A stretch of 64,000 nucleotides of DNA from Sphingobacterium tabacisoli (GCF_017908035.1 NZ_JAEQMU010000006.1:62001-126000), one strand, 5' to 3'. Numbered from the stretch's first letter, positions 26,628 to 36,634 are shown. Notes: generated by a model not told the origin, from the letters alone. Numbers and translations are program-made.

Positions 26628-28055
26628 TTAACACTCCGGTAAGCTCAACGGTACTTTTACCGCCAAACCACCATCGGCTGTTTCTTTGTATTTGACATTC
26701 ATATCCTGAGCAGTCTCCCACATTGCAGACACTACCGCATCTAGACTAACTTTTGCTTTATCGGGGTTGGATTGTAACGCCAATTGAGCTGCTGTAATAG
26801 CTTTAATCGCCCCCATGGTATTACGTTCGATGCATGGTATCTGTACCAATCCGCCGATCGGATCGCAGGTAAGTCCCAAATGATGCTCCATAGCGATTTC
26901 TGCGGCCATCAATACCTGACGTTGCGAACCACCCAGACATTCGGTCAATGCGCCTGCAGCCATTGCTGATGACACTCCAATCTCCGCCTGACAGCCTCCC
27001 ATTGCCGCTGAAATCGTCGCATTTTTCTTAAAAATAGAACCGATCTCTGAAGCTGCAGCGATAAACTGTATGACCTTGTCGTCATCATAAGCATCGTGAA
27101 AAGTAATGTAGTATTGAAGTACGGCTGGTATAACTCCTGCTGCTCCATTGGTAGGCGCCGTGACAACACGTCCAAAGGATGCATTTTCTTCGTTCACAGC
27201 AAGTGCAAAACAACTCACGCAGTCTAAGATATAACCAAAATCCTTTCCGCCCTGACGGATAGCATCAATCCAGGTGTCATAGTCTGTGTACTCGCGTCCC
27301 TTCAGCATGCGCTTGTTCATCTTAGCGGCACGACGTTCGACATGTAGCCCTCCTGGCAATACGCCATCGGTATGACAACCTTTATAGATACATTCTTTTA
27401 TGGTCTGGAAAATACGTAAAATTCCGGTTTTGGTTTCTGACTCCGGGCGCCATGCACATTCGTTTTCTAATACAATTTCAGATATTTTCAATCCTGTGCG
27501 CATACAGGCACTCATCAATTGTTGTGCAGAGTCAACCGGAAAAGCGAGATCGACTTCGGAAAGTACCGTCTCGGAATCATTTTCCTGCACTACAAAACCG
27601 CCACCAATAGAGTAATAAGTTTCTGAAATCGCTTTCCCATCGGTCAAAAATGCCTGGAAAGTAACGGCATTAGGGTGAAAAGGTAAACTCTGGTCAAATA
27701 AGAACAGAAGCTGTTCTTCGTAACTAAAATCGATCTCCTGATTTCCGCCCAGAATAAGCTTATTGGTAGTTTTTATATTCTCCACTTTTGGCATCACTTG
27801 TGATACATCAAAAGTCACAGGATCATCTCCACTAAGTCCTAGTAAAACAGCAATATCTGTTCCGTGACCTACTCCTGTTTTGGCCAAGGAACCATACAGT
27901 AGAATATTGATCTGCTGTACCTTCTCGAAAACGGCTGTATCTACAAGTTTCTGCACAAAACGCTGCGCTGCTCTCCAAGGCCCCAAAGTATGCGAACTAG
28001 AAGGTCCGATACCTATTTTAAACATATCAAATACAGAAATTTGCTCTTGTGCCAT
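26628..28055 (-). CDS. sdaA: L-serine ammonia-lyase (iron-sulfur, single chain)
   Basis: A 475-aa enzyme that deaminates L-serine to pyruvate and ammonia. The N-terminal beta domain begins with ISVFDMFKIGIGPSSSHTLG, diagnostic of the type-2 (single-chain) L-serine dehydratase. The C-terminal alpha domain contains three cysteines expected to bind the 4Fe-4S cluster, in GGCQAEIG, LTCDPIGGL and QIPCIERN. The gene ends 38 bp before the sigma gene and is preceded by its own TAACTTTG promoter element, so it is a separate transcription unit. Confidence 0.96.
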   Translation of the reverse strand: MAQEQISVFDMFKIGIGPSSSHTLGPWRAAQRFVQKLVDTAVFEKVQQINILLYGSLAKTGVGHGTDIAVLLGLSGDDPVTFDVSQVMPKVENIKTTNKLILGGNQEIDFSYEEQLLFLFDQSLPFHPNAVTFQAFLTDGKAISETYYSIGGGFVVQENDSETVLSEVDLAFPVDSAQQLMSACMRTGLKISEIVLENECAWRPESETKTGILRIFQTIKECIYKGCHTDGVLPGGLHVERRAAKMNKRMLKGREYTDYDTWIDAIRQGGKDFGYILDCVSCFALAVNEENASFGRVVTAPTNGAAGVIPAVLQYYITFHDAYDDDKVIQFIAAASEIGSIFKKNATISAAMGGCQAEIGVSSAMAAGALTECLGGSQRQVLMAAEIAMEHHLGLTCDPIGGLVQIPCIERNTMGAIKAITAAQLALQSNPDKAKVSLDAVVSAMWETAQDMNVKYKETADGGLAVKVPLSLPEC

Positions 28056-28089
28056 TACGATAACTTAAGTCTATTTTATAAATCAGGTT

Positions 28090-28097
28090 CAAAGTTA
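28090..28097 (-). promoter_or_regulatory. -7 promoter element of sdaA
   Basis: The minus strand reads TAACTTTG, matching TAnnTTTG, 34 bp upstream of the sdaA ATG. Confidence 0.5.
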
Positions 28098-28201
28098 TCA
28101 TTAATATGAATGAAATAAAAAGAAGCATTCACAAAAGAAGAAAATGTTTACATTATGATGCTTTTAGGTGTGCCCTTTGGGAATTCTTTCGGTAGGGAGG
28201 T

Positions 28202-28265
28202 AAGTTATCATGTTAACGAGTGATTGTGCTAACAAGTTATCGTGTTAACAAGTTATCGAGTTATG
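28202..28265. repeat. Short imperfect tandem repeat upstream of sdaA
   Basis: Four imperfect copies of a 15-17 bp unit, AAGTTATCGTGTTAAC with variants, in the 328-bp gap between sdaA and the GH3 gene. The unit contains GTTAAC palindromes. Besides these, the gap holds only the sdaA promoter and the terminator at 28322. Confidence 0.65.
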
Positions 28266-28321
28266 GGAATTATGCAGTGATGGAGTTAGGAAGTTAGATT
28301 AGGTTAGAGGATAAAAGAAGA

Positions 28322-28362
28322 AAACCGTAAAACTGTCTTTCTTTTTGACAATTTTACGGTTT
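28322..28362 (-). terminator. Terminator of the GH3 gene
   Basis: Arms AAACCGTAAAA and TTTTACGGTTT are separated by 19 bases that can pair further (GACAA/CTGTC). It lies 22 bp after the GH3 stop and is followed by T-rich sequence on the minus strand. Confidence 0.75.
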
Positions 28363-28383
28363 CACTCCTTACTACTTTACGAA

Positions 28384-30087
28384 TTATACTCCTTTTCCGT
28401 AGGAGAATTCCTTGTTAATAGTCACAGGTAATTTACCCGTTGCTTTAATCTGTTTCAATACCACTTTCAATGCAGCACGTTGCATGAAATCATCATTCTG
28501 ATAAGCTACAACTATAGATGCACTGCGCGCTACATCAACAGAGTTGATCGCATAAGGATTAGTAAACATCACAGTAACAGTACGTCTTCCTGCAATCTTA
28601 TCAATGAATTTTTTCACTGGAGCTTTCACATCTAACTCACTACGAGGACGAGAACGGTTATCATGTATAGCAAGTACGATTTGTTTGTGCTCTCTGATCA
28701 CTTTCACTAAACTATCTAATTGCTCTTCCGTCTCATTACCTTTAATATAATAGTTTGTTCCCTGTGTTAACTGTAGACCTAACCCTTTTTCGAAATCCTG
28801 AGCTTGGTCTATACCGATACTGACCACAGCGGTTTCTTGCTTAGAATCAAAGGATTGAATGCGCTTGTTTGATTTCAACACCGTAATGGAAGCATCTGCC
28901 ATTCTCTGAATCAAAGACTTAGTCGCTGGTCTGTTCAAATCTTCGATTAAGCCATTACGATTTGTAGGACGATAGTTGTTCAACCCTAACCAGTACTTAG
29001 CGGCCAATACACGTTTGACACGTGCATCAAGCTCAGCTTGTTTAATTCTTCCACTTTTGATTGCTTTTTCTACGAGATCAATAGCACGGCCACTATTCTC
29101 AGACACTTCCAATAAATCGTGCCCAGCTTCGATGGCCATTACATCGGCTTCTCCATTGGGGAAAAATTTCTTAACACCTTTCATATCCATTGCATCAGTC
29201 ACAGCAAGGCCCTTAAACCCTAACTCGTTGCGAAGCAAATCTGTAACGACCTTACGGGAAATAGAAGATGGCATATTGGGAGTGTTATCTAAAGCTGGAA
29301 TATTCATGTGTGCAACCATCACCGCTGGCGCCCCTTGCTTAATCAATTCTTTGAAAGGGTACATTTCTAACTCTTCTAATCTCTTCTTAGAGAAATTAAG
29401 TTGCGGCAGATCATGGTGCGAATCTACGTCTGTATCCCCATGCCCAGGAAAATGCTTCAACGAAGCTATAATCCCTCCGTCGACCATCCCATCCATATAA
29501 GCCTTGGATTTGCGCGTTACATTCTCTTTATTATCTCCGAATGAGCGGAAGTTAATAACGGGATTTTTAGGATTATTATTGATATCTACTACTGGAGCAA
29601 AGTTGAAATGCATTCCGATTCGTAAAAAATCTTTTGCGACTTCACGGCCCATATCATAGATAAGACTATTGTCCTGTATCGCTCCCAATGTCATCTGATA
29701 AGGAAAGGATTGTGTAGAATCTGGTAGACGCATACCTAACCCCCACTCGCCATCAAATGTCATCAACAGAGGTACTTTTGCAAGCTTTTGATACTGGTTA
29801 AACATATCAACATGACGTACCGGACCTCCCTGAAAAACGACCAATCCACCAAGTTGCTCTTTTTGGATCACGGTCGCCACAGAATCGATATATTTTTGTC
29901 CCAAATTGGTATGTGCACGTACCAAAAACAATTGTCCAATACGTTCTTTGGGGGTTAGACTATTAAAAACCGAGTCCACCCATTGGTGTTGCTGATTGAT
30001 AAAAGGAACAAAGGCTGGTTTCTTCTGTGCGAATCCTACCATTGTCAAACCGCACAAAAATGCACTGGTTATAATTGACTTTAGCAT
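28384..30087 (-). CDS. Glycoside hydrolase family 3 (beta-N-acetylhexosaminidase-like)
   Basis: A 567-aa exported enzyme (signal MLKSIITSAFLCGLTMVGFAQ written over about 21 residues). Residues about 40-360 form the GH3 TIM barrel with KHFPGHGDT (211-219) followed by SHHDLP, as in NagZ-type hexosaminidases, and AVTDAMDM with the nucleophile Asp298. A GH3 C-terminal domain covers about 390-560. It probably cleaves N-acetylglucosamine from peptidoglycan fragments in the periplasm. Many Bacteroidota homologues carry an extra beta-lactamase-like domain and reach about 1000 aa. Here the protein stops after the GH3 C domain, with a terminator directly downstream, so this looks like the natural end. 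Confidence 0.9.
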   Translation of the reverse strand: MLKSIITSAFLCGLTMVGFAQKKPAFVPFINQQHQWVDSVFNSLTPKERIGQLFLVRAHTNLGQKYIDSVATVIQKEQLGGLVVFQGGPVRHVDMFNQYQKLAKVPLLMTFDGEWGLGMRLPDSTQSFPYQMTLGAIQDNSLIYDMGREVAKDFLRIGMHFNFAPVVDINNNPKNPVINFRSFGDNKENVTRKSKAYMDGMVDGGIIASLKHFPGHGDTDVDSHHDLPQLNFSKKRLEELEMYPFKELIKQGAPAVMVAHMNIPALDNTPNMPSSISRKVVTDLLRNELGFKGLAVTDAMDMKGVKKFFPNGEADVMAIEAGHDLLEVSENSGRAIDLVEKAIKSGRIKQAELDARVKRVLAAKYWLGLNNYRPTNRNGLIEDLNRPATKSLIQRMADASITVLKSNKRIQSFDSKQETAVVSIGIDQAQDFEKGLGLQLTQGTNYYIKGNETEEQLDSLVKVIREHKQIVLAIHDNRSRPRSELDVKAPVKKFIDKIAGRRTVTVMFTNPYAINSVDVARSASIVVAYQNDDFMQRAALKVVLKQIKATGKLPVTINKEFSYGKGV

Positions 30088-30183
30088 ATTATTTGTTTTA
30101 TAATTAAGGCTCTAAAATAACACTTTTATATATAAATGCAGTATCATGCAAGAAAGTTTTTACAAATACGGCATAAAAACGCA

Positions 30184-30726
30184 TCACACTAAATTGTATT
30201 TTTCTTCTAGCATCATTGCCAAATCTAATGAATTCGTAATATCACCACAAGCTTCTTTCTTCCATAACATATCGATAATAAGAAGCATGAACTGTGTTTC
30301 TAACTCGGGTTCTTTATAACCTAACTCTTCGAATGCGCGCTGTATAATAGGATGTACAGGCTTCATGAACTGCTCATGCTGTTGCCTAGAAAACGGTGTA
30401 TGGGACAGCCGTTCTTGTAGCTTCCAAAACAAAGGTTCGTCGGCCACGAGTTTGCTTGGAAGAAATATCATTGTCTTTAAAAAGTCTTTTGCATTTTTAT
30501 AGGTCATCATTCCCCTATGATGCTGTAACACCCTTCTGTATCCGGATTTTATCAAATGCGCCAATAGGGCATCCTTATTCCCGAAATGCTTAAAAATTAA
30601 AGCTTCGGACACCCCAGCCGCGGCTGCGATTTCTTTAGTAGAAGTAGCCGCATACCCGTTTTCTGCAAACAGGGTCAATGCTGTCTGCAAAATCTTCTCC
30701 TTTCTACTTAACGTGGTTTCCTTCAT
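30184..30726 (-). CDS. TetR/AcrR-family transcriptional regulator
   Basis: A 180-aa regulator. The N-terminal HTH (about 8-55) reads KILQTALTLFAENGYAATST, then KEIAAAAGVSEALIFKHFGNK, the TetR signature. The C-terminal ligand-binding half is variable. It is divergent from the outer-membrane receptor gene at 30949 with 222 bp between them, so it may regulate that gene as well as itself. A TATCTTTG promoter element lies 19 bp upstream. Confidence 0.9.
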   Translation of the reverse strand: MKETTLSRKEKILQTALTLFAENGYAATSTKEIAAAAGVSEALIFKHFGNKDALLAHLIKSGYRRVLQHHRGMMTYKNAKDFLKTMIFLPSKLVADEPLFWKLQERLSHTPFSRQQHEQFMKPVHPIIQRAFEELGYKEPELETQFMLLIIDMLWKKEACGDITNSLDLAMMLEEKYNLV

Positions 30727-30745
30727 ATAACAGTTTAGAACAGCA

Positions 30746-30753
30746 CAAAGATA
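30746..30753 (-). promoter_or_regulatory. -7 promoter element of the tetR-type gene
   Basis: The minus strand reads TATCTTTG, an exact TAnnTTTG match, 19 bp upstream of the ATG at 30726. Confidence 0.6.
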
Positions 30754-30948
30754 TTGATTTTAGACCCAGAATACGATAGCAGGGTTTAACTCGAATGTCA
30801 TTTTAAAACGGTTCGAAACAAAAAAAGAACATCTGCTATATGATGAGCAGGATTCAAATCAACTAATTCATTTAGCCTTAACATAATGTAACAGTAATTA
30901 ACGAATAAAAAACTTAATATTGCCCCGAAAAGTATAAAGACCAAACCT

Positions 30949-33771
30949 GTGAGACCAAATATTTTAAAACACTTCTGTACGGCATTATTGCTGCTAGCAG
31001 GCTTACAGATGATGTTCGCACAGAATAGGCTATCTGGGAACATTGTGGACAAGACCACCTCCAAGCCTCTATCTGGTGTGACATTGCATATAGTAAATCT
31101 CAAAGACACTGCTACAATCAGGCTCTCTTCTAATGAAACTGGTTTGTTTTCACAGCAGAATCTTAAAAAGGGGGATTATACCATCAGCACCAACTTCATT
31201 GGTTTCAAATCCGAATCAAGGTCAATTTCTATTGACAGCAAACCTGTATATCTGTTCTTTCGGCTCGAACCTTCGGAAATCGCCATCGAAGAAGTGGAGA
31301 TCGTTGCCTCTCCTGCCATTGTCTTAAAAGGTGACACCATGGAATTTGACGCTAAGAATTTTTCTACACGGGAGTATGCTGAAGCAGACGAATTGGTAGC
31401 TCAGATCCCTGGTGTAATGATCGATGAAGAGGGAAATGTGGAGGCACATGGAGAAAAAGTGACCCGTGTCATCGTGGATGGCAAGGAGTTCTTCAGTTCG
31501 GACCCGCGTATTGCCTTAAAAAATCTGCCTGCTGAGATCATAGCAAAGATCCAGCTGATTGATGAAAAGTCGGAACAATCCCGCTTTTCAGGGTTCGATG
31601 ATGGCAAACGGAATAAAATCATCAACATCGTCACCAAGCCAGACAAACGACACGGTTATTTTGGTAAAATCAACGGCGGAAAGGGAGATGGGGATAAATT
31701 CGGCATCAATGTATCTTTAAATGCATTTGATGGCGACAAAAAGTACGCAATCAACCTTATGGCCAACAATATTAATGAAACTAATTTTGCAGAACAGGGC
31801 CGTGGCGGTAACCGTCGCGGAAATAACAACACGGAACGGGGACTTTCAGAAACCTACGCGGGTGCGCTAAACTTTACGAACACGTATCTCAATAAAAAAA
31901 TGGAGGTTAGCGGGGATTATAATTTCAGGTCACTCTCTACATTAACAAATACGGTGTCGAATATAGAATACCTAAGTGAAAAACAAGCCAATCAATTCAG
32001 AACACAAGAACAGCTATCGGATGACTTGAACAAGGAGCATAAATTTAATGGTCGGGTAAAATGGAACTTAGATTCGACCAACCGAATTGACTTTTCTCCC
32101 AACCTAAGCTATACCGAAGTCCACAAATTGAACAGTTCTGATAGCCGAACGAACCGCAACCGCACGGAGCCAATCAACCACTCCATCCGGTCGGGCGACA
32201 GTAACAACAAAAGTTTCAATATCGGCGGTTCTCTCACCTATATGCATCGGTTCAACAAGAAGGGGCGATCGCTTTCGCTAAACGTAACAGCGAATAAAAG
32301 TACCAACGATGCACTGGCTCTCAATCTAGCTACCACATCGTACTACAAGAAATCAATGTCCGGCACCTTAGATGGTACCGAACCAGTATTGAGCCGCATT
32401 GACACGAACAACAACCGCAGCTTGACCGAAGGGTATGGATCGGGTATAAATAGCCGCCTATCCTTTACGGAGGCGCTATCTGCCCAAAGCCGATTACAGA
32501 CAAACTACAGCTTTCGGAACACCTCGAACTATTCCAATCGAGAAACGTTTGAATTTTTGGCGGAGACAGGACAACTGGGAAAATTACGGGAACGCCTTTC
32601 CAATGAATTTAGAAATGATTACAACTACCACAGTGCTGGGCTATCGTATTCGTACAACAAAAAAGATGCGCTACGCATCCAAGCAGGCCTTAATTACCAA
32701 CATGGTATCCGCACGAATAACCGTACTGTCCCAATAGACCTGAAAACCACGGCTGACTTCAGTAGCCTACTACCGGAATTCACGACGGCATATAAGTTTT
32801 CGAAGGATAGAAATATTGAATTCAACTATAACACCCAAACAAATACACCAAACATCAATCAACTCCAGGACTTTGTCAACAATAGTAATGAGCTGCGCAT
32901 CACAAATGGTAACCCCGATCTAAACCAAGAATACGCACACACCTTACGCTTACAATATAAGGATGTGAATAAGCTATCGGGACGTACACTGACTACCAAC
33001 GTGAACTTTGAGTACATCAACAATAAAATAACGAATGCTGTAATAACCACCAACCGAGACACTACTTTGATTTTTCAAGACACTTCGTTTTTACTAGGTG
33101 CCGGCGGACAATACACAACTCCCATCAATGTCAACGGTGCTTACAGCTTCAAGCTCAACAATAGCTATGGGCTCCCAATAAAGCCGTTAAAGATTAATCT
33201 ACACACGAATACTAGGTTATTTTTTGACAATGACATCGCAGAGAATAACGGGGAACTGATTAATAGTACTTCTTATGGATTTGGACAGAGCATTGGATTC
33301 AACTCTAACTTTAGTAAGCAATATATCATAGGCCTGAGTTATAATATCAATGGAAGATACACGCATAATCCATTGGGCAGGCTACCAAAATATGAGGTAT
33401 TCACACACCGGTTGAATAATAACATCACTGTGGAGCTTTTCAAGAAACTCGTGCTCTCGTCTCAATTCACCTATTTATTAAACGGTGGAATCATGGGAGC
33501 CCCCGGCATAGAGACCACGCTATGGAACGCTTCAATAGGTTACAAGCTTTTCAAACGTAGAAATGGGGAGCTTGGACTAAAAGGTTTCGACTTATTGAAT
33601 AATGCACAGAATGTAAACAGACGGGTCAATGTCGACAATATTTCGGACGTGACATCGAATACCCTAAACCGTTATTTTTTACTATCCTTTACCTATAATC
33701 TACGTCAATTTGGCGGAAAGGCTATCGCTGAAAAAAAAGAATCTAGAAAAACAGCCCTCCCGCATGAATAA
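30949..33771 (+). CDS. TonB-dependent-receptor-like outer membrane beta-barrel protein
   Basis: A 940-aa outer-membrane protein starting at GTG. After the signal peptide (FCTALLLLAGLQMMFAQ) a carboxypeptidase-regulatory-like domain (about 27-105, LSGNIVDKTTSKPLSGVTL) precedes a degenerate plug (about 115-230, AEADELVAQIPGVMIDEEGN, VIVDGKEFFSSDPRIALKNL). The rest is a beta-barrel of the 'outer membrane beta-barrel' family (PF14905 type), rich in Asn/Thr/Arg with a GRGGNRRGNNN loop. The last aromatic strand is followed by a basic tail (KAIAEKKESRKTALPHE). It has no SusD partner. Its 3' end overlaps the convergent nicotinamidase gene by 29 bp. Confidence 0.9.
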   Translation: MRPNILKHFCTALLLLAGLQMMFAQNRLSGNIVDKTTSKPLSGVTLHIVNLKDTATIRLSSNETGLFSQQNLKKGDYTISTNFIGFKSESRSISIDSKPVYLFFRLEPSEIAIEEVEIVASPAIVLKGDTMEFDAKNFSTREYAEADELVAQIPGVMIDEEGNVEAHGEKVTRVIVDGKEFFSSDPRIALKNLPAEIIAKIQLIDEKSEQSRFSGFDDGKRNKIINIVTKPDKRHGYFGKINGGKGDGDKFGINVSLNAFDGDKKYAINLMANNINETNFAEQGRGGNRRGNNNTERGLSETYAGALNFTNTYLNKKMEVSGDYNFRSLSTLTNTVSNIEYLSEKQANQFRTQEQLSDDLNKEHKFNGRVKWNLDSTNRIDFSPNLSYTEVHKLNSSDSRTNRNRTEPINHSIRSGDSNNKSFNIGGSLTYMHRFNKKGRSLSLNVTANKSTNDALALNLATTSYYKKSMSGTLDGTEPVLSRIDTNNNRSLTEGYGSGINSRLSFTEALSAQSRLQTNYSFRNTSNYSNRETFEFLAETGQLGKLRERLSNEFRNDYNYHSAGLSYSYNKKDALRIQAGLNYQHGIRTNNRTVPIDLKTTADFSSLLPEFTTAYKFSKDRNIEFNYNTQTNTPNINQLQDFVNNSNELRITNGNPDLNQEYAHTLRLQYKDVNKLSGRTLTTNVNFEYINNKITNAVITTNRDTTLIFQDTSFLLGAGGQYTTPINVNGAYSFKLNNSYGLPIKPLKINLHTNTRLFFDNDIAENNGELINSTSYGFGQSIGFNSNFSKQYIIGLSYNINGRYTHNPLGRLPKYEVFTHRLNNNITVELFKKLVLSSQFTYLLNGGIMGAPGIETTLWNASIGYKLFKRRNGELGLKGFDLLNNAQNVNRRVNVDNISDVTSNTLNRYFLLSFTYNLRQFGGKAIAEKKESRKTALPHE

Positions 33772-34333
33772 AAGTTTGCTTTTTATCCATGTATTCTTCT
33801 CTATTAATGGGCTTTGTCGCCTTGGATAAGATAACTGTTCTATACCCTAGACTAAGTGCGTCCATTGCGGTAAAATGTACACAGAAATCTGCTGCTAGTC
33901 CACATATATGGACTTCCGCAATACTACGATCCTGCAAATAGCCGTGGAGTCCGGCATTTTTACGCCGTCCATTGTCGTAAAACCCACTATAACTATCTAT
34001 CAAAGGCTCTACTCCTTTCCGAAACACGGCTTCTACCCTAGTCTGATCAAGGCTATCGGCCAATTCGGCGCCTCTGGTTCCTTGGACACAGTGGTCCGGC
34101 CATAATACCTGCTCCAGACCATTGAGATTGATCTGATCAAAAATATTATGCTCCACATGTTGGGACGCAAAACTTTTATGGGCGATGGGGTGCCAATCCT
34201 GTGTTGCAACAACCAAGTCGTATTTGGACTGTAGACTGTTTACTGTTTCAATAATCTGGTCTCCATTTGGGACTTCAAGTGCTCCTCCTGGAAGGAAATC
34301 ATTTTGAATATCAACGATTAACAATGCCTTCAT
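33743..34333 (-). CDS. pncA: Nicotinamidase
   Basis: A 196-aa cysteine hydrolase that converts nicotinamide to nicotinate for NAD salvage. MKALLIVDIQNDFLPGGAL contains the catalytic Asp, VVATQDWHP and WPDHCVQGT contain metal ligands, and CGLAADFCVHFTAMDAL carries the catalytic Cys. This is the bacterial PncA pattern. The ATG at 34333 is chosen over a GTG at 34363 because the conserved N-terminus starts there. The gene ends inside the last codons of the receptor gene on the other strand, a 29-bp tail-to-tail overlap. Confidence 0.95.
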   Translation of the reverse strand: MKALLIVDIQNDFLPGGALEVPNGDQIIETVNSLQSKYDLVVATQDWHPIAHKSFASQHVEHNIFDQINLNGLEQVLWPDHCVQGTRGAELADSLDQTRVEAVFRKGVEPLIDSYSGFYDNGRRKNAGLHGYLQDRSIAEVHICGLAADFCVHFTAMDALSLGYRTVILSKATKPINREEYMDKKQTFIHAGGLFF

Positions 34334-34527
34334 CTGTATATCTATTTTACCGAAAGTGTCCACTATCTATAACCACTAAGAATATCCCCCCTCTTTCAGC
34401 ACTATTCAACAAGTGGTTGTAGTTTTTCAAAAAAGTAACGTTACAGCAGACATCTCGAATCTCATTACCATTCTTCATGCCTTTGTATTGACCATAAAGC
34501 TAGATTCCACTGATTGACAGCATTAAG

Positions 34528-35205
34528 TTAATCAATATTCATGATATAGCCAATGCCTCTGACATTTGTAATCTTGATCCGTTCATCCTGTGCGAAGTAC
34601 TTACGTATCCTACTGATAAACACATCGAGGCTACGTCCGGTGAAATAGGTATCATCTCCCCAATAGGCTTTGATGATATCTTCACGTGGAACGACATTAT
34701 CTTTGTTCTCAAAGAGACGTCGAATAAGTTCGACCTCACGATAGGATAATTTCTCTTCTGCAGCCGCATGAGTCAACATGTTTTTATTGGTATCCAACAC
34801 ATAATCACCTATTTCATAGGATGCATGCACAGGCCTCTTGACCCGCCTAGAAAGTGCTTCGATACGAACAATCAACTCCTCTATCTTAAAGGGCTTGCGG
34901 ATATAGTCATTTGCTCCCATATGAAAGCCTTTGACGACATCTTCCGTCTGCGTGAGCGCGGAGAGAAATAGTATAGGTACATGTGGATTGGTTTTGCGGA
35001 TTTCGGCGGCTGCGGTGAAGCCATCCATCAATGGCATCATCACATCCAGTACAATGACATCCGCATTTTCCTTTTTAAAATAGTTCAGCGCTTCTTGTCC
35101 ATTCTCGCGGTGTATGACATCAAAACCGTGATCTTCCAAACTATCAGCCACTATCAATGCTAAACTTTGTTCGTCCTCAACGTATAGTATCTTTACTTTG
35201 TTCAT
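34528..35205 (-). CDS. OmpR-family response regulator
   Basis: A 225-aa two-component regulator. The receiver domain (1-115) has the acidic pair Glu10/Asp11, the phospho-acceptor Asp54 (VLDVMMP) and Lys104 (RKPF). The C-terminal winged-helix domain (about 130-223) includes LSYREVELIRRLFENKD and ends with RGIGYIM. It overlaps the histidine kinase gene by 4 bp, so the pair is translationally coupled, with the kinase first. The target genes cannot be inferred from the context. Confidence 0.96.
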   Translation of the reverse strand: MNKVKILYVEDEQSLALIVADSLEDHGFDVIHRENGQEALNYFKKENADVIVLDVMMPLMDGFTAAAEIRKTNPHVPILFLSALTQTEDVVKGFHMGANDYIRKPFKIEELIVRIEALSRRVKRPVHASYEIGDYVLDTNKNMLTHAAAEEKLSYREVELIRRLFENKDNVVPREDIIKAYWGDDTYFTGRSLDVFISRIRKYFAQDERIKITNVRGIGYIMNID

Positions 35206-36626
35206 TGTTTTGGGATTGTTAGAATGAATACAGTTCCTTTTTCTAAAATACTGTCTACTTTTATCGTACCGCCATGCTGTTTAATTACCTGTTTGACATA
35301 GGCCAACCCTAGACCAAACCCTTTTACGGGATGTAAATTGCCATTGGGCACCCGAAAGAAAACCTCAAATATATCTTTAAAATAAATAGGATCTATCCCT
35401 AATCCATTATCTGCAATAGATAATATGATATTTCCATTCTCTTCTTTCAGCCCAACCTGTATTTTTACGGCATCGCCAGAGTATTTAATGGCGTTATCAA
35501 ATAGATTACTGATTACGTTCTTGAGGTGAGCGGAATCTGCGACAATAGTCAGCTTGGGCAGTTCACCAATGAAATCGATACTGACATTTTTCTTTGCCCC
35601 TAACTGCGCAATTTCGACACCTTCTTCCAATAGCCTGACCAAGTCTACCTCATCTCTGCGTAAATTAACCCCAGTCACCTCGTCGATATCAAGCTGTAAT
35701 ACCTTTTCTATCATATTTGCCAGGTGCTCAAGCTCTCGGTGTGATATCCTCAGATATTGCTCCATTTTCTCCTTGTCATCTCGTGCTCCATAACGTTGGA
35801 TCGACTCTACAGCGGCCATTACCGTCGCCACAGGAGTCTTTAGTTCATGCGTCATATTATTAACAAAGGATTTGCGCAGTAAAGCGAGTTTATTCTGTCG
35901 ATTAATCGTCCATAACAGATAGATAAAAGCACCGATCAATGCGAATATCAAGAGAACAGATACCATTACCTGCACCGCCATTTTACCCAGAAGATAAAAT
36001 ACCGGTTGCTCAAAGCTCGCTATGAGATACTCATCTTCTGTAGGATTGACCAATATAGGACGGGTTAAGATGGTTCCATCGGCTTCAACTTTAACACGAT
36101 ATTTTCCCTGTCCTCGCCGCCCATCTTTCAGTGTCTTGATTGCTATTTGGACAGGTGTAGCTACACCTTTGGCATCTAGGCTCTCGGCTAACAGTTTATT
36201 AATCTCTGCTAAGGTATTATCATTGAAGGTAATATTCTGTAACATAAAGGAAGGCATGATTGCGGTAGGTTCACCTGCTTCCTTTTTTGCCTCTCTACGT
36301 TTAGTATATCTACGCATACGCTCCTGAGCAAGACTATCCCACAGCGTCTGTATTTTCTCTTCATCGATGTTGCTATACAAGGACTTGATCCGCGCTACAA
36401 ACACAGCACCTTCCTTTGAGATCCCTTGATCTCGCTTATCGTTTATCATGTTTTGGTGGTCATCGTAATAGGTCTGTATTGCATTAAACAGACTTCTCTC
36501 GACCTCAGTGACTAAAATCTCCCGCTTATTGACATACCCACCATAAAGCCAAACACCTACGATTCCTCCGATCCCGACAAGGGATAGAACAATCATAACT
36601 ACCAATATTTTATACTTTTTTAACAT
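35202..36626 (-). CDS. Sensor histidine kinase
   Basis: A 474-aa membrane kinase. Transmembrane helices are at about 8-30 and 214-239. The 180-residue periplasmic sensor between them is rich in Lys/Glu/Arg (MRRYTKRREAKKEAG) and matches no domain I recognise. The HisKA dimerisation domain carries the phospho-acceptor His260 (NNMTHELKTPVATVM), and the HATPase domain has the N box (NLFDNAIKYS), SIADNGLGIDP and GFGLGLAYVK. It is partnered with the response regulator by a 4-bp overlap. A TAAATTTG element lies 8 bp upstream of the start. Confidence 0.95.
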   Translation of the reverse strand: MLKKYKILVVMIVLSLVGIGGIVGVWLYGGYVNKREILVTEVERSLFNAIQTYYDDHQNMINDKRDQGISKEGAVFVARIKSLYSNIDEEKIQTLWDSLAQERMRRYTKRREAKKEAGEPTAIMPSFMLQNITFNDNTLAEINKLLAESLDAKGVATPVQIAIKTLKDGRRGQGKYRVKVEADGTILTRPILVNPTEDEYLIASFEQPVFYLLGKMAVQVMVSVLLIFALIGAFIYLLWTINRQNKLALLRKSFVNNMTHELKTPVATVMAAVESIQRYGARDDKEKMEQYLRISHRELEHLANMIEKVLQLDIDEVTGVNLRRDEVDLVRLLEEGVEIAQLGAKKNVSIDFIGELPKLTIVADSAHLKNVISNLFDNAIKYSGDAVKIQVGLKEENGNIILSIADNGLGIDPIYFKDIFEVFFRVPNGNLHPVKGFGLGLAYVKQVIKQHGGTIKVDSILEKGTVFILTIPKQ

Positions 36627-36634
36627 GATTAAAA

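Noticed and set aside
28202..28265. Possible CRISPR array
   Set aside because: The units are only 15-17 bp, imperfect and directly adjacent, with no spacers and no cas genes nearby.
30815..30835. GGTTCGAAAC resembling a tRNA T-loop
   Set aside because: No acceptor stem, anticodon arm or D arm can be fitted around it.
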